Source: Prinsepia uniflora
Lineage: Eukaryota > Streptophyta > Magnoliopsida > Rosales > Rosaceae
Assembly (NCBI GenBank): GCA_032719365.1
Contig: CM064867.1
Location: 57,476,601-57,540,600 of the forward strand
Length of the DNA stretch: 64,000 nt
Direction: 5' to 3'
Position numbers and translations under genes: made by a program. This document shows, one piece after another, positions 60,001 through 64,000 of this stretch; within the stretch, counting starts at the first letter, position 1; every line of letters starts with the position of its first letter. A model generated the notes under the pieces. That model did not search any database, was not told the origin of the DNA, and saw nothing but the letters and a program-made list of their open reading frames with translations.

Positions 60001-60106
60001 GACTGGATAGAATGTGAGTGAGTTTTACTTGAGTTTTGCGTCGGGGAGTCAGACGGGAGCGGGATTTACCTCGGGTTTCGGGGTGAAACCGGGGTGGGTC
60101 CTGACA
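57071..60106 (+). mobile_element. Solo LTR C
   Basis: 3,036 bp from TGTAACAACCCGTCCC to GGGGTGGGTCCTGACA, flanked by TTACT (57066-57070 and 60107-60111). It belongs to the same broad family but is diverged. Landmarks are the CTGTAGCTGGCGCGTGG box (about 58590), 12-mers CTGTGAGTGGAC (58935-58946) and GTCCACTCACAT (59801-59812), and GAGTTTAAAGACTC hairpins (59357-59562). The U3 palindrome is not evident. G-rich frames at 57803-58110 and 58288-58488 are not conserved in other LTRs. Confidence 0.88.
59357..59562 (+). repeat. GAGTTTAAAGACTC micro-hairpin array
   Basis: Eight units with loop TTAAAG. The first two have stems GGGT/ACCC and the rest GAGT/ACTC, so the stem change is compensated on both sides. 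The same word occurs about five times at 45302-45502 in the host LTR. Confidence 0.68.
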
Positions 60107-60111
60107 TTACT

Positions 60112-60178
60112 AGTTTTGACTTCATAGTTTAATTTTAGTATTTGCTAGGGACTAGCAAAGTTTAAGTGTGGGGGTATT
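60112..60178 (+). other. Athila-like PPT region with hairpin
   Basis: TTTGCTAG-GGA-CTAGCAAA, an 8-bp stem, directly precedes AAGTTTAAGTGTGGGGG, the polypurine tract, and TATT before the LTR start TGATAGG. This arrangement is shared with Athila-type elements. Confidence 0.75.
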
Positions 60179-62215
60179 TGATAGGTCTTCAAATAAGCAT
60201 TATTTTATATTATTTTATACCCTTTATACTCGATTATTAATATTAAAATAATAAATAATTGGAGAAAATAATATTTTTTGTGATATTTTGTAGAAATAAA
60301 TAAAGCTTGGAATTTGGAGCGTTTTGGTGAAAGAATCATCCCGATCAGCACGAAGAAATTATGGACGAAATTTGATGGATTTATATAAATCCATTTTTAA
60401 AATTTAACATCCATTAAATTCAGCCCACATTTAAAGCCCAATCCAAGATGAAGCCCAATCCAATTACAGCCCAGATCCAATTAATCTACGTCTAGCGAAG
60501 TCCAATCCATTCACCAAGCCCACGACCCAAGAAACCCAGCCCAATTTCCTCGCTCAGCCCTGAAGACTCCTTGGCGTACGCCTACCGAAGTTGACTTCAG
60601 CGGTTCGGTGCACATGCGCTAAACGTCACTATGCTTCCTCAGCGGCGCCTGACGCACTGATTTCCACCTACTCCGTTGCACCTTCACGCCGTATGTCCCT
60701 TACTTTTGTTAGCCCACGTCTGCCGACTTCCAACTGGTCTGTGCAGTTGCTTCCTGCCGAGACCCACGCCTCATGTCAGTTGTCTGCCACCAACTCTACC
60801 AGCTCCAGCTCAGCAGTCCTTCATCGATTTTCAGAGATCCATGCCCTACTCCAATTGTGCAGGCTTTCCACCACCAAATCAACCATAATTATCATCATTG
60901 TTCATCATTTCATTTTTATTTTTTATTTTTATTTTTTTATTTGAATTTTGACATTCCCTCTATAAATTGGGAGGCCATTTCATGTCCCCAATGGTCCCCA
61001 TTTTTCCTCTTTCTTCCATTTTCTTAGTTCATTTTAGTTTAGTTACTTTTTCACTCTTTTGAGAGTCAATTTTTTGGACCATTTTAGCTTCTTGTAGATA
61101 GTTCTTCTTAAATTTCTTTTACGTTTTGTTTTCAATTTTGTTCTTAATTTATGTTCTTTTTATTTTATTTCTTAATTTCAATTCTTCTTTACTTTGTTCT
61201 TATGACTTTTCTTTGAGAGCTCTTAGACATAATTTTGTGTTTTTCTTAAGAAATACCTATGGCTATGTAATTCTAGGGCAATTCAAGACTTTTTAAGACC
61301 GTATTCCTCGTATTTCTTCTTCCATCTTCACAAGTTTCCTACCGCTGTTGGATAATTCTTGTGAAAAAACCAACTTTTTCTACTTAAATTCTTGTTATTG
61401 TTTTAATTTTACTTATAATTTCATATATGTGTGGGTATTTTCTTTCTAACATTTGTAAATATGAATACAATCTCCATGTGTTCTACTTTCTGAATTTCTT
61501 ATACTTCATATGTTTTAGTACTTAACTTTAAATTCGAAACTAAATGTTGATCCGCTGTTCGGGGCATTTCGAATAGGGTTGAAGAGATTTAATGTTTGAC
61601 CGTTATTCGACGCATTAAATCACAAACTTAAGGTAGATCATATTGTAAGTAATAATCCGTTGTTCAGTGCATTTATAATATGAAAAATGTATGCATATAA
61701 TTGAGATGATGATGGTATGATTTCATGATTGGTTCAATATGAGGATGATGTTAGAGTGTTGGTAAAAATTGTGTTTGAAGAAAATCCACTTGTTCAAAGG
61801 TTAAAGTAGAAGTACAATTAATTTCTTAATTATTTTTACTTTTTTTTCTTTATTTGTATGATTACAACATTCGAAAACCCTCCCATTTCGTTATTTTAAT
61901 TCTTAATTCTTTAATTCTTTAATTCAATAAGTCATTAATTTTTTTATTCTTTAATTCATTAATTCTTTAATTCTTTAATTCTTTATTCATTAATTATTTT
62001 ATTCATCTATTCATTAATTCTTTCATTCGTTAATTCATTTCTTAATTTATTCTTTTATTCATTATTATTTCTCACTAACACATTAATAATGCTCCCTAAT
62101 TTCCTCGGTTAAGAACGATCCTCATTTACCAATACTACATCTACACAAAAAGGGTTTAAATTGCATAATACTCAAATTACATGTTTAATTTAATGCGTAA
62201 TTTGAGCGTTATCCA
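60179..62215 (+). mobile_element. Athila-like LTR, copy 2
   Basis: 2,037 bp from TGATAGGTCTTC to GAGCGTTATCCA. TATA box at 60961-60966. It is followed not by flanking DNA but by a PBS and another internal region, so it is shared between two internal regions. It has three spaced CCGTTGTTCGGTGCATT-like words (61551, 61600, 61656) where copy 1 keeps one (5462). The frames at 60591-60944 and 60773-61027 are not conserved in copy 1. Confidence 0.8.
60961..60966 (+). promoter_or_regulatory. TATA box of Athila-like LTR copy 2
   Basis: TATAAA in CCCTCTATAAATTGGGAGG, at the same place as in copy 1. Confidence 0.6.
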
Positions 62216-64000
62216 TTTTTGACGCTGTTGCCGGGGAAATTGAAAATCATTTTTAATGTGTTAGTGTATGTATATAAATTTTTCATATTATACTTGTCTA
62301 AAATTTTTATTTTTGTTCATTTTATATTTGTTCTTAATTTTCATAATAGACTTGTTTATAATCTCTATACTTGTTCATTTATAATTGTTTATTTTTATTT
62401 TTATACATGTACATATTATACTTGTTCATAATGTTTATCTTTATACATGTTCATATTATACTTGTATATTATTTTTATTTATTTTTATACTTGTTCATAA
62501 CTTTTAATTTTATGCTTGTTCATAATTTTGATTCTTTAATTGTTCTTATTATATTTGTTTATAATGTTCATACTTTCCTTATTCATAATTTCCAATTTAT
62601 ACTTGTTCATAAATGTTGATAATTTTTTTATATACTTGTTCATATTATAAATGTTTATGTAAATTTAAATTCTTATTATACTTGTTCATTTTATACTTGT
62701 GATTGTACATACTTGTTCATTTTATACTTGTTTATATTTTAATTGTTTATGATTGTATATATTTGTTATACTTGTTCATAATATTCATATTATACTTGTT
62801 CATAAATTGTACATTATACTTTTTCACTTTTTATTATTTTTTATTTTTATTTCTTTTGAATTGTTTTTGTAAATTAAAAAACAAATTCGTAAAAAAAAAA
62901 TCTTTTTAAATTAAGTTTGTCTTTTTCTATATTTATTTACTAAAAACCGAAAAAAAAAATTTATTTAAAATAAAGAAAATGTTTTCATTACCTTTTAATT
63001 ATAAAAAAATATTCGAAAAAAAAATTATTTCAAATTTTTTTAGTCTTAACTTTGTGATGGTGTACATATATACTTGTAAATAAATCTTGTGCATAATCAT
63101 TATGTTAGTGCGAATATCCTTACTTGTGAATATCATTACTTAGTATAAAATCATACTTGTGACTAAAATTGTTCATACTTGTATAAAATTGTTCATATGT
63201 AAATTGTCATGGTATACTTGTAAATTGTGCATAAAAACATATTTGTAAAAAACTCGTGCATTCATGCATTAGTCTTAGCTATATGTAGATCACTTGTGCT
63301 TCAAAGTTTATATTTTGATCTTTAATGGAATAGGTGAAGTCTAGTTTGATAACTCTCACATGCAGTGATTGTTAACACTTGAGTTATCTTATTTCCTCTG
63401 GAGTAAGAAATTTTCAAGGGTGATGTCTAGGACAAGAGACGGTATTCATAACGAGTTTTGGGTCTAAGAAAGGGACATCAATGAAGTTTAAGCTTCGGGA
63501 TGTCTTGAAATTAGCCATGCCTCTTATGTTTATTCTTTTTAACCTGGTCATCTTTGGACTTGCCCAATCAATTGAATAAATCTAAGATATTTACTTGTGT
63601 CGTATGGACGTAGAAGTCTCTATCTAAACTTTGAAGTTATGTAAACCATATATATCTTTGACTTCCTCCGACATGTAAATATTGTTTATATCTTTTTACA
63701 TTTTTTTATATCCTAACTTACATTACTTGTCATGACAATTTTAACTTGCATCTTTTGTTTAACTAACTTGTATATTTCATTCTAACTTCTATTGCATTTT
63801 TAATTTAAATTTGCATTTTTAACTTGCATTTTTAACTTAACTTGCATTTTTAACTTAACTTGCATTTTTAGTTTAACTTGCATTGCATCTTTAATCTAAT
63901 TTGCATCTATAACTTGCATTCTTGACAAACGCGCATCTTTGACTAACTAATTTGCATCTCTGTCTAGGCTGGATGGACATTAAACTTCAAGCACTTGCTA
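62216..64000 (+). mobile_element. Second Athila-like internal region, cut by window edge
   Basis: Repeats 6119-7030: the TACTTGTTCATAAT block (62285-62825), AACTTGCATTTTTA runs (63740-63930), and the block GGCTGGATGGACATTAAAC at the right edge. It has about 0.9 kb (62865-63760) that copy 1 lacks. No coding motif is seen. Confidence 0.72.
62220..62237 (+). other. Primer-binding site, tRNA-Asp type
   Basis: TGACGCTGTTGCCGGGGA, two differences from TGGCGCCGTTGCCGGGGA. It is better preserved than the copy at 6124 in its 3' half. Confidence 0.78.

Overview
The window looks like plant nuclear DNA from a repeat-rich, probably heterochromatic region. It is most likely a flowering plant, and I cannot name the species. 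The evidence is two kinds of LTR retrotransposon ends with plant-type signals. One kind has a primer-binding site matching initiator tRNA-Met (TGGTATCAGAGC) and a polypurine tract GGAGGGAAGG. The other has a site matching tRNA-Asp (degenerate TGGCGCCGTTGCCGGGGA) and a tract AAGTGTGGGGG, as in Athila-type elements. I recognise no protein-coding gene, rRNA, tRNA or CRISPR array. All open reading frames are short, are not conserved between repeat copies, and lack gag, protease, RT, RNase H or integrase motifs.

Almost every base can be assigned to nested insertions. The host layer is an Athila-like, non-coding LTR element: LTR 4500-6118, internal 6119-7484, 56047-57065 and 60112-60178, second LTR 60179-62215, then a second internal region running off the right edge. 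A plus-strand LTR of a second family inserted into it (7490-9261, 45302-46031 and 55979-56046; target duplication TTAAG). A separate solo LTR sits at 57071-60106 (duplication TTACT). Into the larger plus-strand LTR went a minus-strand, LTR-sharing array (about 9262-45301), which carries a roughly 12-kb tandem duplication with a shared breakpoint (9262 and 21292). The array was then hit by a solo LTR at 15682-18965 (ATCAG), a complete minus-strand element at 22283-32214 (AGCAT) and a solo LTR at 35775-38916 (ATCCT). A complete plus-strand element at 46032-55973 (CTTCA) landed in the 3' part of the host LTR. The left edge, 1-4322, holds a minus-strand LTR (edge-truncated) next to a decayed plus-strand LTR.

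The main family has the form of a LARD (large retrotransposon derivative): LTRs of about 3.0-3.4 kb around a 3.1-3.4-kb non-coding centre. It must borrow proteins from an autonomous partner. By its PPT-proximal motif this may be a Tekay/Del-type chromovirus, which is inference. The most interesting signal lies inside the LTRs. Nearly every full copy carries a 12-bp inverted repeat, CTGTGAGTGGAC ... GTCCACTCACAG, enclosing about 0.9-1.5 kb filled with arrays of small hairpins. The stem sequences of these hairpins differ from unit to unit but keep pairing (for example GGGT/ACCC versus GAGT/ACTC, or AGCGTC/GACGCT versus AGCATC/GATGCT). This suggests a structured RNA domain. Other features are a near-perfect palindrome in U3 and dense bZIP-type (TGACGTCA, CACGTG) or W-box clusters at equivalent LTR positions.
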